Source: an uncultured Opitutales bacterium
Lineage (GTDB): Bacteria > Verrucomicrobiota > Verrucomicrobiia > Opitutales > Intestinicryptomonadaceae
Assembly (NCBI GenBank): GCA_944389885.1
Contig: CALXNZ010000002.1
Span: 1 to 64,000, forward strand
DNA length: 64,000 bases
Direction: 5' to 3'
Positions 29,428 through 38,174 of this stretch are shown in pieces. The translations under genes were made by a program, and so were the position numbers. Under the pieces are notes generated by a model. The model was not told the origin of the DNA. It made no database searches and was given only the letters and a program-made list of their open reading frames with translations. The first letter of the stretch is position 1. Each line of letters begins with the position of its first letter.

Positions 29428-30052
29428 AGAATCAAACAACATAGGCGCAGGCGGAAAGCGCAAAATAGAGTTGGACGCCATAACCGAATGGGTGGAAGAC
29501 GGGCAAAGCGTACTCGATCTCGGCTGCGGCCGCGGAATACTGCTATCGGAAATAATGCGCCGCCACAAGGGAATTTACGCAGTGGGAGTGGATACGGACT
29601 TCACAAAAATAACCCATTGCATACGTCGCGGGGTAAACGCCTACCACGGCGACATAATGGACGCTCTAAAGTCATTCAGCGACAAGTCCTTCGACTGGAT
29701 AGTGTGTTCGCGCACCCTGCCGGAAGTCGAGAATCCGAAGGAAGTGATAATGCAATCCCTAAGGGTCGGGAGAAAAGTCGCCGTTGGGTTCGTCAATTAC
29801 GGATTTTGGGCGAATAGGCTATCCATACTATTTTCAGGAAACAGAATAGTAAACAAGGTATTTCCGGAGAAATGGGAGGACGCCCGTCCCTCGAATCAGA
29901 TATCCGTCAACGACTTTAAAGAATTCTGTAAAAGCAACGATATAACAATAAATAGAGAACATTGCCTAAAAGGTAATTGGCGAACGCCCTGCAAATTCTG
30001 CCCGAATTTGCTGTCGGGGTATGCCATATTTGAAATATCATTAGAAAAATGA
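29420..30052 (+). CDS. metW: Methionine biosynthesis protein MetW
   Basis: 210 residues, SAM-methyltransferase-like fold. The opening AITEWVEDGQSVLDLGCGRGILL and DTDFTKITHCIRRG with YHGDIMDAL match MetW. MetW is found next to metX in many bacteria and is reported to support MetX activity. It starts inside the end of metX and its stop overlaps the clpP start (ATGA), so the three are translationally linked. Confidence 0.92.
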   Translation: MSEESNNIGAGGKRKIELDAITEWVEDGQSVLDLGCGRGILLSEIMRRHKGIYAVGVDTDFTKITHCIRRGVNAYHGDIMDALKSFSDKSFDWIVCSRTLPEVENPKEVIMQSLRVGRKVAVGFVNYGFWANRLSILFSGNRIVNKVFPEKWEDARPSNQISVNDFKEFCKSNDITINREHCLKGNWRTPCKFCPNLLSGYAIFEISLEK

Positions 30053-30642
30053 AAAACCTATCATGCGAAAAAAAGGACGAGCAAAAGGTATCGCCCGTTT
30101 CCGTCGAAATTCAAAAACGCTTTCTGCAAGAGCGCAAAATCTTCCTGTGGGACGAAATTACCGATGAAAGCGCCGCAGCCACAGTCGAGAAACTTCTGTA
30201 CCTCGATATGCTCGACAGTTCAAAGCCAATCACTATTTATATGAGCACTCCAGGCGGATCAATCAGCGCAGGAATGTCAATATACGACACTATGAAACTG
30301 ATAAAGTCTCCCGTTAAGGTCATAGTGACTGGAATAGCCATGAGCATGGGCTCAATATTGCTAAGCGCGCCCCAAAAAGGCAACAGGCTGCTGTTTCCAA
30401 GCGCGCGCGTGATGATACACCAACCGCTAATCATGGGCGAGATGACAGGAACCGCCGTGGATATACACATACAGGCGCAGGAAATGGAGAGAATGAGGAG
30501 CGAGCTAAATAAAATACTGTCGGAAGCCTCCGGACAGCCGCTCGAAAAAATAGCCGCCGACACTGACAGGGATTTCTTTATGACTGCCGAGGAGGCAATA
30601 AAATACGGGTTGGCCGACGCCATCGTAAGCTCTATAGACTAA
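30049..30642 (+). CDS. clpP: ATP-dependent Clp protease proteolytic subunit
   Basis: 197 residues. The serine protease triad is present: Ser99 in TGIAMSMGSILL, His124 in RVMIHQPL, and an Asp in the DTDRD segment (171-175). The N-terminus IQKRFLQERKIFLWDEI and TPGGSISAGMSIYDTM are typical. ClpP forms the barrel that degrades proteins fed by Clp ATPases; no clpX or clpA is nearby. MSMG replaces the more common ASMG at the active serine. Its placement after metX-metW is unusual; other paralogues may exist elsewhere in the genome. Confidence 0.93.
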   Translation: MKNLSCEKKDEQKVSPVSVEIQKRFLQERKIFLWDEITDESAAATVEKLLYLDMLDSSKPITIYMSTPGGSISAGMSIYDTMKLIKSPVKVIVTGIAMSMGSILLSAPQKGNRLLFPSARVMIHQPLIMGEMTGTAVDIHIQAQEMERMRSELNKILSEASGQPLEKIAADTDRDFFMTAEEAIKYGLADAIVSSID

Positions 30643-30723
30643 CCGTAGCCAAACGTAAAAATTAGTATTGAATTTCCCCGACAATACAACAGGATATTAT
30701 TCAAATATAAATACACCACACTT

Positions 30724-31056
30724 ATGGAAATTTATCTCGAACACTCAAAAGACGTGGCAATAGTCACTTTAAAGGGCAGATTAAACGTAAGCACCACCGC
30801 GGAACTTGAGCAGGCCTTTAACGGACTCTTCAAGGACGGCAAGACAAAAGTATTAGTGGAATGCGTAGAGCTTGAATACATCAGCAGCGCGGGGCTCCGC
30901 GTACTGCTGGCGGCGGCAAAACAGTTCAAAAAAGTATCCGGCGAAATAGCCTTGGCGGGATTGAGCCAAAATGTAAAACAGGTATTTGAAATATCCGGAT
31001 TTACGTCAATATTTCCCATATACGCCACAAGGGAAGAAGCCCTCGCGAATATGTAA
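30724..31056 (+). CDS. STAS-domain anti-sigma factor antagonist
   Basis: 110 residues, a single SpoIIAA/RsbV-like STAS domain. VAIVTLKGRLNVSTTAEL and VECVELEYISSAGLRVLL give the fold; Ser55 aligns with the phosphorylated serine of SpoIIAA. These proteins bind an anti-sigma kinase when dephosphorylated. No kinase or sigma partner is adjacent. A second STAS gene coupled to a PP2C phosphatase lies at 46.3 kb and might act on this one. Confidence 0.9.
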   Translation: MEIYLEHSKDVAIVTLKGRLNVSTTAELEQAFNGLFKDGKTKVLVECVELEYISSAGLRVLLAAAKQFKKVSGEIALAGLSQNVKQVFEISGFTSIFPIYATREEALANM

Positions 31057-31197
31057 ATATTTGTCTTTTGTGAATCGCATTTCCCTAAAGATTGGGAACT
31101 GCGTTCTAAAAGATCCGAAAAAAATGTTGAAATTGCGCGCCTTCTCTGCATTGTAGGCGCTTTATTTATTATCTGAAAAGGAATTGAGGAACAGAAA

Positions 31198-31668
31198 ATG
31201 GGTTCTATACTTATAGGAATTTTCACATTCGCACTCGTAATCGTGTGCATATTGTTGGTGCTTGTAATACTGATGCAGCGCCCCAACGCAAATTCCGGCA
31301 TGGGGGCGGCCTTGGGCGGCGGAGCCGTAGAAAGCATAATAGGAGGGGAAACAGGAAATGTCTTAACGAGAGTGACAGTAAAACTTACTGTGCTCTTTTT
31401 CGTGCTATCGGCAGGCCTATACTTCGGATATGTGTACCTGCACTCCAATGAAGACGATTCTCAACCGCAAACTCTCTCAATTTCATCTGTAGGGCAGCCA
31501 ACTCAGCAACAGAAAACCGCGGAAAAATCTGGAGCGGCAGCAAATACCTCTACAACAAAGCAGGCGGCAAAAACCGACGCGCAATCCGCAAAAACGGAAG
31601 CCGCAGCGGCTCCCGCTGCAAAAACAAGCGCCCCCGCGGCTCAAGAAAAGCCCGCCGCCGCAAAATGA
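31198..31668 (+). CDS. secG: Protein translocase subunit SecG with long Ala/Lys-rich tail
   Basis: 156 residues. The first 80 are a normal SecG: a helix (about 4-26, IFTFALVIVCILLVLVILMQ), a QRPNANSGMGAALGGGAVES loop and a second helix (about 60-80). It belongs to the SecYEG channel in the inner membrane. The remaining 75 residues are low-complexity Ala, Lys, Thr and Gln, longer than typical. The stop overlaps the next gene (ATGA). Good GGAATTGAGG-type purine-rich site just before the ATG. Confidence 0.9.
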   Translation: MGSILIGIFTFALVIVCILLVLVILMQRPNANSGMGAALGGGAVESIIGGETGNVLTRVTVKLTVLFFVLSAGLYFGYVYLHSNEDDSQPQTLSISSVGQPTQQQKTAEKSGAAANTSTTKQAAKTDAQSAKTEAAAAPAAKTSAPAAQEKPAAAK

Positions 31669-32492
31669 CCCCTTTTGCAAAACTCACCGGTTTGGCGATT
31701 ATGGGTGCCGTCTCGGCACTCATTTTTGTTGGAGGGCTGTCCGCGCAAACCCGCCGCCTCGAAAATAAAGTAGCCCCGCTATCGCGCCAAGAGGCGAACC
31801 AGCGTTGGACGGAATTTTCAAGAGAATCAAGAATGGCGGACTACTGCATGAGCTTCACTCTTGAACATATACCACGAAAGGGCGCCGAAACCAAAAGAAA
31901 AGGCTTTATATTTGGGAAGCAACTCGGGAATACCGCCTTTACGCGCATCGTATTCGACGCCGATTCCGGCGGAAAAGAATTTCTGCTGGAAAATTCTCCC
32001 GATAATCAAAGAGTCTGGAAGTTTGAAAACGGAAAGCTCGAGGAGATAAAAAAATCCGACTGGACAAAACCCTTTTTCAATGGCTGCATATACGCCCCCT
32101 TCGACCTCTTAGTGCCATACAGAAATTGGCCCGTAAGCTACGCCGGCCCGGACAGAATAGGGCAAGCCGTGCATTACTTCGACGCCCGCTCGGAATCTTT
32201 TCCCGACTTTAAAGTAAGAGTAGCCCTCACCCGCGAATTCAATTCGCCTGCCCAGACGCAAATTCTCGGCCCCAATGATGAGCCAATAAAGACGCTGTCG
32301 CTTGGGTCGATAAAGAAGATAGACAACGTATGGCTCATGCTCGAGCTTTCCATGAGAGACGAATCCAGCCGCGACAAGGACAAATTGATATTCACACGCG
32401 GAAACTTGACCATAAAAAATCCTGCCGAAATTTTCCGTCCGGAAAGTCTCGGCAAGATGTTGGATATTCCAAAGCTAAAAAATTTCCGGTAG
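31665..32492 (+). CDS. LolA/outer-membrane lipoprotein sorting-like secreted protein
   Basis: 275 residues with a signal peptide (about 5-27, ending LSA-QT). The mature chain is beta-rich with FTLEHIPRKGAETKRKGFIFG, RIVFDAD and LGSIKKIDNVWLMLELSMRD, which resembles the LolA/LppX-like group that carries lipoproteins or lipids in the periplasm. This family assignment is by general pattern, not by a unique motif. It overlaps secG by four bases, so translation is probably coupled to it. Confidence 0.6.
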   Translation: MTPFAKLTGLAIMGAVSALIFVGGLSAQTRRLENKVAPLSRQEANQRWTEFSRESRMADYCMSFTLEHIPRKGAETKRKGFIFGKQLGNTAFTRIVFDADSGGKEFLLENSPDNQRVWKFENGKLEEIKKSDWTKPFFNGCIYAPFDLLVPYRNWPVSYAGPDRIGQAVHYFDARSESFPDFKVRVALTREFNSPAQTQILGPNDEPIKTLSLGSIKKIDNVWLMLELSMRDESSRDKDKLIFTRGNLTIKNPAEIFRPESLGKMLDIPKLKNFR

Positions 32493-32581
32493 GGGAACCT
32501 TTGCAAGGGAAGAATCAATAAAATTTTAATAATTTTAAAATTTTATTGAGAGCTTTGCGCCAATATGCCGTAATACAACAT

Positions 32582-33694
32582 ATGGATCAACGCTATAAAA
32601 AGCTGGCGGAGACGCTCTGCCGGCACTCTATGAAATTAAACTCCGGCGAACATGTGCTTTTCGACCTTTCCTGCACGCCAGTGGAAATGGCGGAGGCTCT
32701 TATAGACACGGCATTGGAAATGGGGGCCTATCCGCATGTGGAAATTTCCGATCCGCGGATAAGCAGGCGCTTAAAGCTTTCCGCAAGCGAGCCCCAGTTG
32801 GAAGTGGATTCCGAATGCGCCCTTCACAAAATTCAGAAAATGCAGGCCTATGCCGCAATACGCGGAGCCGAAAACATATTTGAAAACAGCGACATTCCTC
32901 AGGAAAAAATGGCGGCGGTCTCAAAGCTCATGAAAGAACCTGTTGATTGGCGCGTCAATAAGACAAAATGGGTGGTGCTGAGATGGCCGACGCCCGCTAT
33001 GGCCCAACAGGCCCAGATGAGCACGGAGGCCTTTGAAAACTTTTATTTCGACGTTTGCACAATGGATTATGGTAAAATGGCCGAAGGCATGGAAGCGGCG
33101 AAACGGCTTATGGACAATACAGACAATGTGCGGATATTGGGGAACGGAACGGACATAAGTTTTTCCATAAGCGGAATGAAAGCCATACCTTGCGGTGGGC
33201 AATACAATATTCCTGACGGGGAGATTTTCACCGCGCCGACTCTTGAATCGGCCCAGGGACGCATAACCTACAATGCCCCGACAATATACAACGGCATATC
33301 CTTCGACCATATAACCCTCGAGCTTGAGAACGGCAAAATAGTAAGGGCTGATTCTCCATTCAACGGCGATGAATTAAGAAAAATACTGTCTTGCGACGAA
33401 GGCGCCTGCCGCATAGGGGAATTTGCAATGGGCTTTAATCCGTATATAACCCGGCCCATGCGCGACATACTCTTCGACGAGAAGATAGCCGGTTCATTCC
33501 ATTTTACCCCCGGGCAGGCATATATCGAAGCCGACAACGGCAATAAGAGCCGCATACACTGGGATATGGTGTGCATACAAACACCCGAATATGGAGGGGG
33601 AGAAATCTACTTCGACGGGAAATTGATACGCAAAGACGGACGCTTTGTGGTTGACGGTTTGGACAAGCTGAATCCAGAATACCTAAAATCCTAA
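32582..33694 (+). CDS. Aminopeptidase, M29 family (AmpS-like)
   Basis: 370 residues from the ATG at 32582; the in-frame extension to 32546 is AT-rich leader. The N-terminal domain has HSMKLNSGEHVLFDLS. The metal-binding half includes GEFAMGFNP, ILFDEKIAGSFHF and IHWDMV, which contain the Glu, His and Asp ligands of M29 metallopeptidases. It removes N-terminal residues from peptides in the cytoplasm. Its stop overlaps the start of the following pseudouridine synthase by one base (TAATG). Confidence 0.9.
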   Translation: MDQRYKKLAETLCRHSMKLNSGEHVLFDLSCTPVEMAEALIDTALEMGAYPHVEISDPRISRRLKLSASEPQLEVDSECALHKIQKMQAYAAIRGAENIFENSDIPQEKMAAVSKLMKEPVDWRVNKTKWVVLRWPTPAMAQQAQMSTEAFENFYFDVCTMDYGKMAEGMEAAKRLMDNTDNVRILGNGTDISFSISGMKAIPCGGQYNIPDGEIFTAPTLESAQGRITYNAPTIYNGISFDHITLELENGKIVRADSPFNGDELRKILSCDEGACRIGEFAMGFNPYITRPMRDILFDEKIAGSFHFTPGQAYIEADNGNKSRIHWDMVCIQTPEYGGGEIYFDGKLIRKDGRFVVDGLDKLNPEYLKS

Positions 33695-34647
33695 TGGGAG
33701 AAGCCTGCACATATACCCACCCCGATGGGGCGCCGCCCTCAAGGGCGGACAAGGCTCTGGCTGAATTTTTCGGAGCTAAGACTTCGCGGACAAAGATGGA
33801 GTCAAGCTTTGCCGAGGGCAAAGTGCGCATTGGCGGGAAGCCCATAGCCAAAAGATTCATGCTGCATGCGGGCGACCTTGTGGAAATAGAGCTTCCCGAT
33901 TCGCCCGAAACGGAAGTAAAGCCGGTAGAAATACCGGTAGAAATACTGTACGAAGACAACGACGTTGTTGCGGTAAACAAACCCGCCGGCATGACTGTAC
34001 ACCCCGGAAGCGGCACGGGGGAAGACACTTTATGCCACGCAATGATGCACCATTGCGGAGGGAATTTAAGTCTTGCGGGAGGCCCGCTGAGGCCCGGCAT
34101 AGTGCACAGGCTGGACAAGGAGACGTCCGGAGTGATGTTAATGGCCAAGACCGACGACGCCTATTACAGGTTAGTTGAGATGTTTTCAAAACACGAGCTG
34201 TATAAGGAATACGCGGCTCTGATATGCGGGGTTCCAACCGTGCGCAGCGGTATAATAACAAAAAACATAGCCCGGCACCCCCTGTTCAAGACAAAGATGT
34301 GCGCTTCGGACGATATTGAGAGCGGCCGCGACGCCCGCACGGAATGGTTCGTGGAAAAGGCGTTCGGCAGCCGCGCGGCGCTTGTAAGATGCAACATATT
34401 AACCGGGCGTACCCATCAAATAAGAGTGCACATGTCCTCAATGGGATTCCCGATAATCGGCGATTACACCTACGCCTTTCAGAAGAACAAGCTCAAGGAT
34501 ATAATGGCGCCAGAACGCGTAATGCTGCACTCCCGGAGATTGAAGCTCGAGCACCCCACTCTAAGGGGAAAGACTCTCGACCTTTCCGCGCAGCCTCCTA
34601 AAGACTTTAAAATGCTTGCCGAAGAACTTGAACGGGTTTACGGATAA
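33694..34647 (+). CDS. RluD-type 23S rRNA pseudouridine synthase
   Basis: 317 residues. An S4-like N-terminal domain (about 15-75) is followed by the RluA-family catalytic domain: DVVAVNKPAGMTVHPG, then GIVHRLDKETSGVMLMAKTD with the catalytic Asp in HRLD, and NILTGRTHQIRVHMSSMG. The S4 domain and GRTHQIRVH favour RluD over RluA or RluC, but the exact target uridines are not certain. Coupled to the M29 peptidase by a TAATG overlap. Confidence 0.88.
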   Translation: MGEACTYTHPDGAPPSRADKALAEFFGAKTSRTKMESSFAEGKVRIGGKPIAKRFMLHAGDLVEIELPDSPETEVKPVEIPVEILYEDNDVVAVNKPAGMTVHPGSGTGEDTLCHAMMHHCGGNLSLAGGPLRPGIVHRLDKETSGVMLMAKTDDAYYRLVEMFSKHELYKEYAALICGVPTVRSGIITKNIARHPLFKTKMCASDDIESGRDARTEWFVEKAFGSRAALVRCNILTGRTHQIRVHMSSMGFPIIGDYTYAFQKNKLKDIMAPERVMLHSRRLKLEHPTLRGKTLDLSAQPPKDFKMLAEELERVYG

Positions 34648-34685
34648 CTTGGAACTTTTTTTAATAAGAGGATACGAAAATAAAG

Positions 34686-35972
34686 ATGGAAAAAGATAGA
34701 AACTACAAATTTGAAACCATAGCCGTACAAGGCGGATGGGAGCCCGAGAACGGAGACCCGCGCGTGGCCCCCATATCAATGAGCACGACTTTTAAGTACG
34801 ATACGGCGGACTCGCTCGCCGACCTCTTCGACCTTAAAGCCGCGGGGCATTTCTATACGCGATTGAGCAATCCTACCACCGAAGTCCTCGAAAAGAAATT
34901 TGCGGACTTGGAAGGCGGAGTTGGAGCCGTAGCCACATCGAGCGGACAAGCCGCCACCACAATGTTGGTGCTAAACCTATGCTCCGCCGGGGACCATATC
35001 GTAAGTTCCTCGACTATATACGGGGGCTCGACAAATCTCTTGGGGCACTCTTTCAAGAAACTCGGCATAGAAGTCACCTTTGTGGACCAGGAAGCTCCCG
35101 TCGAAGAGATAGAAAAAGCCATTAGGCCAAATACGAAACTCCTGCTCGCCGAATCGCTGTCAAATCCCGGAGTAAAAGTTCTCGACTTTGATAAGTTTGC
35201 GGAAGTTGCCAGAAAAGCCGAAATACCGTTCGCCGTGGACAACACATTCCCAACGCCCTACCTTTGCAGGCCTTTTGATTGGGGCGCAAATATAGTGATA
35301 CACAGCCTGTCGAAATACGCCGACGGCCACGCATGCAGCCTCGGCGGAATAGTTGTGGATAAAGGGGACTTCGACTACGCATCGCACGCCGATAAATTCC
35401 CGGACTTATACCAGCCCGACGAAAGCTACCACGGAATGTCGTATGTAAAAACATTCGGGAATCTCGCATTTATAACAAAGGCCCGCACTCATGTAATGAG
35501 AGATTTCGGAATGATGATTTCGCCGATGAACGCGTGGCTCACAAATATGAATTTGGAAACGCTGCCCTTGAGAATGGATCGCCACAGCAGCAATGCCGAA
35601 GCATTGGCGGAATTTTTATCGGGGCACCCGAAAGTGGCGTGGACAAACTATCCATACCTAAAAGGCTCGCCGCAATTCTCAAGAGCCAAGAGATACCTGA
35701 AAGCCGGCAGCGGAGTTCTGACATTTGGGCCGCGGGGCGGGAGGCAGGCCGCGGAAAAACTGATGAATTCCCTGAAGCTTGCAAAGATAGTGACCCATGT
35801 CGCGGATTCGCGCACATGCGTCTTGCACCCGGCGAGCACGACTCACAGACAGCTGTCGGACGAAGAACAGATTGAGACCGGAATATTGCCCGAATTGATA
35901 AGAGTATCCACGGGCCTCGAAAATATAGACGACATAATCGCGGACTTCGATTCCGCTCTGTCGGCAATATAG
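34686..35972 (+). CDS. metY: O-acetylhomoserine sulfhydrylase
   Basis: 428 residues, Cys/Met-metabolism PLP enzyme. The chain shows FETIAVQGGWEPENGDPR at the N-terminus, TRLSNPTTEVLEKKFADLEGG, VDNTFPTPYLCRPFDWGA and the PLP lysine in IHSLSKYADGHACSLGG. The length (over 420) and start fit O-acetylhomoserine sulfhydrylases rather than cystathionine synthase. It makes homocysteine from O-acetylhomoserine and sulfide, the step after MetX, five kilobases upstream. No SAM or other riboswitch fits in the 38-base gap before it. Confidence 0.93.
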   Translation: MEKDRNYKFETIAVQGGWEPENGDPRVAPISMSTTFKYDTADSLADLFDLKAAGHFYTRLSNPTTEVLEKKFADLEGGVGAVATSSGQAATTMLVLNLCSAGDHIVSSSTIYGGSTNLLGHSFKKLGIEVTFVDQEAPVEEIEKAIRPNTKLLLAESLSNPGVKVLDFDKFAEVARKAEIPFAVDNTFPTPYLCRPFDWGANIVIHSLSKYADGHACSLGGIVVDKGDFDYASHADKFPDLYQPDESYHGMSYVKTFGNLAFITKARTHVMRDFGMMISPMNAWLTNMNLETLPLRMDRHSSNAEALAEFLSGHPKVAWTNYPYLKGSPQFSRAKRYLKAGSGVLTFGPRGGRQAAEKLMNSLKLAKIVTHVADSRTCVLHPASTTHRQLSDEEQIETGILPELIRVSTGLENIDDIIADFDSALSAI

Positions 35973-35998
35973 CCGAACCAATGCGCGGCGCACCATCG

Positions 35999-38098
35999 AT
36001 GAAAAGCACGGAGAAAGTCGAATACAGATATTTTAACAGGGAACTCAGCTGGTTGGCATTCAATAGGCGCGTTCTAAATCTCTGCTCAAATCCGAGGTTT
36101 CCAATTTTGGAAAGGGTGAGATTCCTGTCGATAGTAGGAAGCAATCTCGACGAGTTTTTCGAGATAAGGGTAGCCGGGCTTGAACAACAGCTCGAATCCG
36201 GAGTTTTGGAGGTGGGATTCGACGGGCTCGGACCCCGAGAACAACTGCGCAGGATAAGCGAGATTTCATCGGCGATGATGAAAGACGCATATTCATGCTG
36301 GAAATCCGAACTAATACCGGCCCTCGAAAAGGAGGGGGTCTATTTCAAGGCGCCTTCAGCGTGTTCGGCGTCCGAAAAGGAATTCCTGAAAAAATATTTT
36401 GAGGACAACATATTTCCGGCGCTGACTCCGCTCGCAATAGACCCCGCGCACCCATTTCCGCATTTGAGGAACAAGGGGCTATACGTCCTGCTGTCGATAG
36501 CGGAAGCGGGAGTGAGAAGAGCCCCCGCCCAAATAGCGATAATTCCTGTGCCGCCAATATTGTCGCGCATAATAAAGCTTGAGACGGGAGACAAGAAAAG
36601 CGGAGAGCGTTTTGTGTTCTTAAGCGATACGATAAAATATTTTTCAGAAGCCTTGTTCCCCGGATGCAAAGTCCGCAACGCCGCGATTTTCAGAATAACA
36701 AGGAATTCGGACTTATACTTCGACGAAGAGGAGACAGAAAATCTCCTGCAGACAATAGAAAACGAACTCCACAACCGCAGAAAGGGGGCTGCTGTCCGCC
36801 TTGAAATAGAATCTTGCGTTGGCGACACCATGCTAAAATCCCTTGTAAACGCCATAGACTTGGACGAGAGTTTTATTTTCAAGACAGATTCAGGCCCGAT
36901 AAATCTTTCCCGGCTGTCCCTTGCGTACGATAACATTGAAAGGCCGGACCTCAAATTTCCTCCGTTCAGGCCCTATCTGCCGCCGGAATTTCAATCGCGC
37001 GAAGATATATTTTCCGTAATTCGTGAAAAAGACAGGCTCCTACACCACCCCTACGACAGCTTTGCTCCTGTGGAAGATTTCATATCGCAGGCGGCCAAAG
37101 ACCCTTCAGTGCTTGCCATAAAGCTTACACTTTACAGGACGGATTCGGGTTCTCCCATAGTAAAATCGTTAAAAGAGGCCGCAGAGAACGGCAAGCAGGT
37201 GACGGTGCTCATAGAGTTGAAGGCGCGCTTCGACGAAGAAAACAATATACAATGGGCCCGCCAGCTCGAGGAGCGCGGCGTGCACGTATTGTACGGAATG
37301 GTCGGATACAAGACCCACTGCAAAACCTGCCTGGTTGTAAGGCGCGAGGAAAACGGCGCGCTGAGGCGCTATGTGCACCTTGGGACGGGCAACTACAATT
37401 CAAAGACGGCAAGAATATACACGGACCTCTCGCTATTTACCGCCAACGAGAGCATATCACAAGAAGTTGCAAATCTCTTTAACACGCTCACCGGAAAAGT
37501 TGTAAGGCCGCATTTCGACAAGTTGATGGTGGCTCCTTTTTGTTTCCATTCAAAATTCATAGAGCTCGTAAAGCGCGAGACGAAGAACGCCAAGGCGGGG
37601 AAGCCCGCCCGCATAATAATAAAAGTAAATTCCGTAATAGAGCAATCGTCGATTGACGCCCTCTACGAGGCTTCGCAGGCGGGAGTTAAGATAGATTTGA
37701 TAGTCCGCGGAATATGCGGGTTAGTTCCCCAAGTAAAGGGAATGAGCCAGAATATAACGGTAAAGAGCATAGTGGGGGTGTATCTGGAGCATAGCCGCAT
37801 ATACTACTTTGAGAATGGCGGAAATCCGGAAGTATATGCCGGAAGCGGCGACATAATGACGCGCAATATGTTCAAACGAATAGAATGTCTCTACCCCATA
37901 GAGGACTCCGATATCAAAAAACGCATAGTAGATGAAATCCTCGCGTCAATGCTCAAAGACAATTTATTTTCAAATATTCTACATTCAAACGGAGCCTATT
38001 ACCCGTCGCCGGACATGAAAAAACAGGAGCCATTCTCCTGCCAACAATATTTTATGGATTTGTCCAATGTCCGCTCAAGCGAGGCTGCCTCTTACTGA
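35999..38098 (+). CDS. ppk: Polyphosphate kinase 1
   Basis: 699 residues from the ATG at 35999; an ATG at 35981 would add six residues and is also possible. The N-domain opens with YFNRELSWLAFNRRVL. The active-site histidines lie in GYKTHCKTCLVV and in GVYLEHSRIYYFENGG; VHLGTGNYNSKTARIYTDL and GSGDIMTRNMFKRIECLYPI complete the family pattern. The enzyme polymerises ATP gamma-phosphates into polyphosphate for storage and stress. It ends the long plus-strand run that starts at hemB. Confidence 0.95.
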   Translation: MKSTEKVEYRYFNRELSWLAFNRRVLNLCSNPRFPILERVRFLSIVGSNLDEFFEIRVAGLEQQLESGVLEVGFDGLGPREQLRRISEISSAMMKDAYSCWKSELIPALEKEGVYFKAPSACSASEKEFLKKYFEDNIFPALTPLAIDPAHPFPHLRNKGLYVLLSIAEAGVRRAPAQIAIIPVPPILSRIIKLETGDKKSGERFVFLSDTIKYFSEALFPGCKVRNAAIFRITRNSDLYFDEEETENLLQTIENELHNRRKGAAVRLEIESCVGDTMLKSLVNAIDLDESFIFKTDSGPINLSRLSLAYDNIERPDLKFPPFRPYLPPEFQSREDIFSVIREKDRLLHHPYDSFAPVEDFISQAAKDPSVLAIKLTLYRTDSGSPIVKSLKEAAENGKQVTVLIELKARFDEENNIQWARQLEERGVHVLYGMVGYKTHCKTCLVVRREENGALRRYVHLGTGNYNSKTARIYTDLSLFTANESISQEVANLFNTLTGKVVRPHFDKLMVAPFCFHSKFIELVKRETKNAKAGKPARIIIKVNSVIEQSSIDALYEASQAGVKIDLIVRGICGLVPQVKGMSQNITVKSIVGVYLEHSRIYYFENGGNPEVYAGSGDIMTRNMFKRIECLYPIEDSDIKKRIVDEILASMLKDNLFSNILHSNGAYYPSPDMKKQEPFSCQQYFMDLSNVRSSEAASY

Positions 38099-38124
38099 GG
38101 CCGCGCCTTGAGAATATTTTGGGT

Positions 38125-38161
38125 GTTTTGCCTTTTAAACATAAAACAGTTTCAGCAAAAC
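38125..38161. terminator. Possible hairpin between convergent genes
   Basis: GTTTTGC (38125-38131) and GCAAAAC (38155-38161) enclose AAAC / GTTT, giving a nested stem. It sits between the ppk stop and the end of the minus-strand binding-protein gene. No T run follows on either strand, so termination is uncertain. Confidence 0.4.
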
Positions 38162-38174
38162 TCCCGGAAGAAAA

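Noticed and set aside
28642-29568. 308-codon minus-strand frame over metX
   Set aside because: Opposite strand of a clear metX gene; composition typical of shadow frames.
34648-34685. SAM-type riboswitch before metY
   Set aside because: Only 38 bases separate the genes, too short for any known SAM riboswitch; metX also has only 12 bases upstream.
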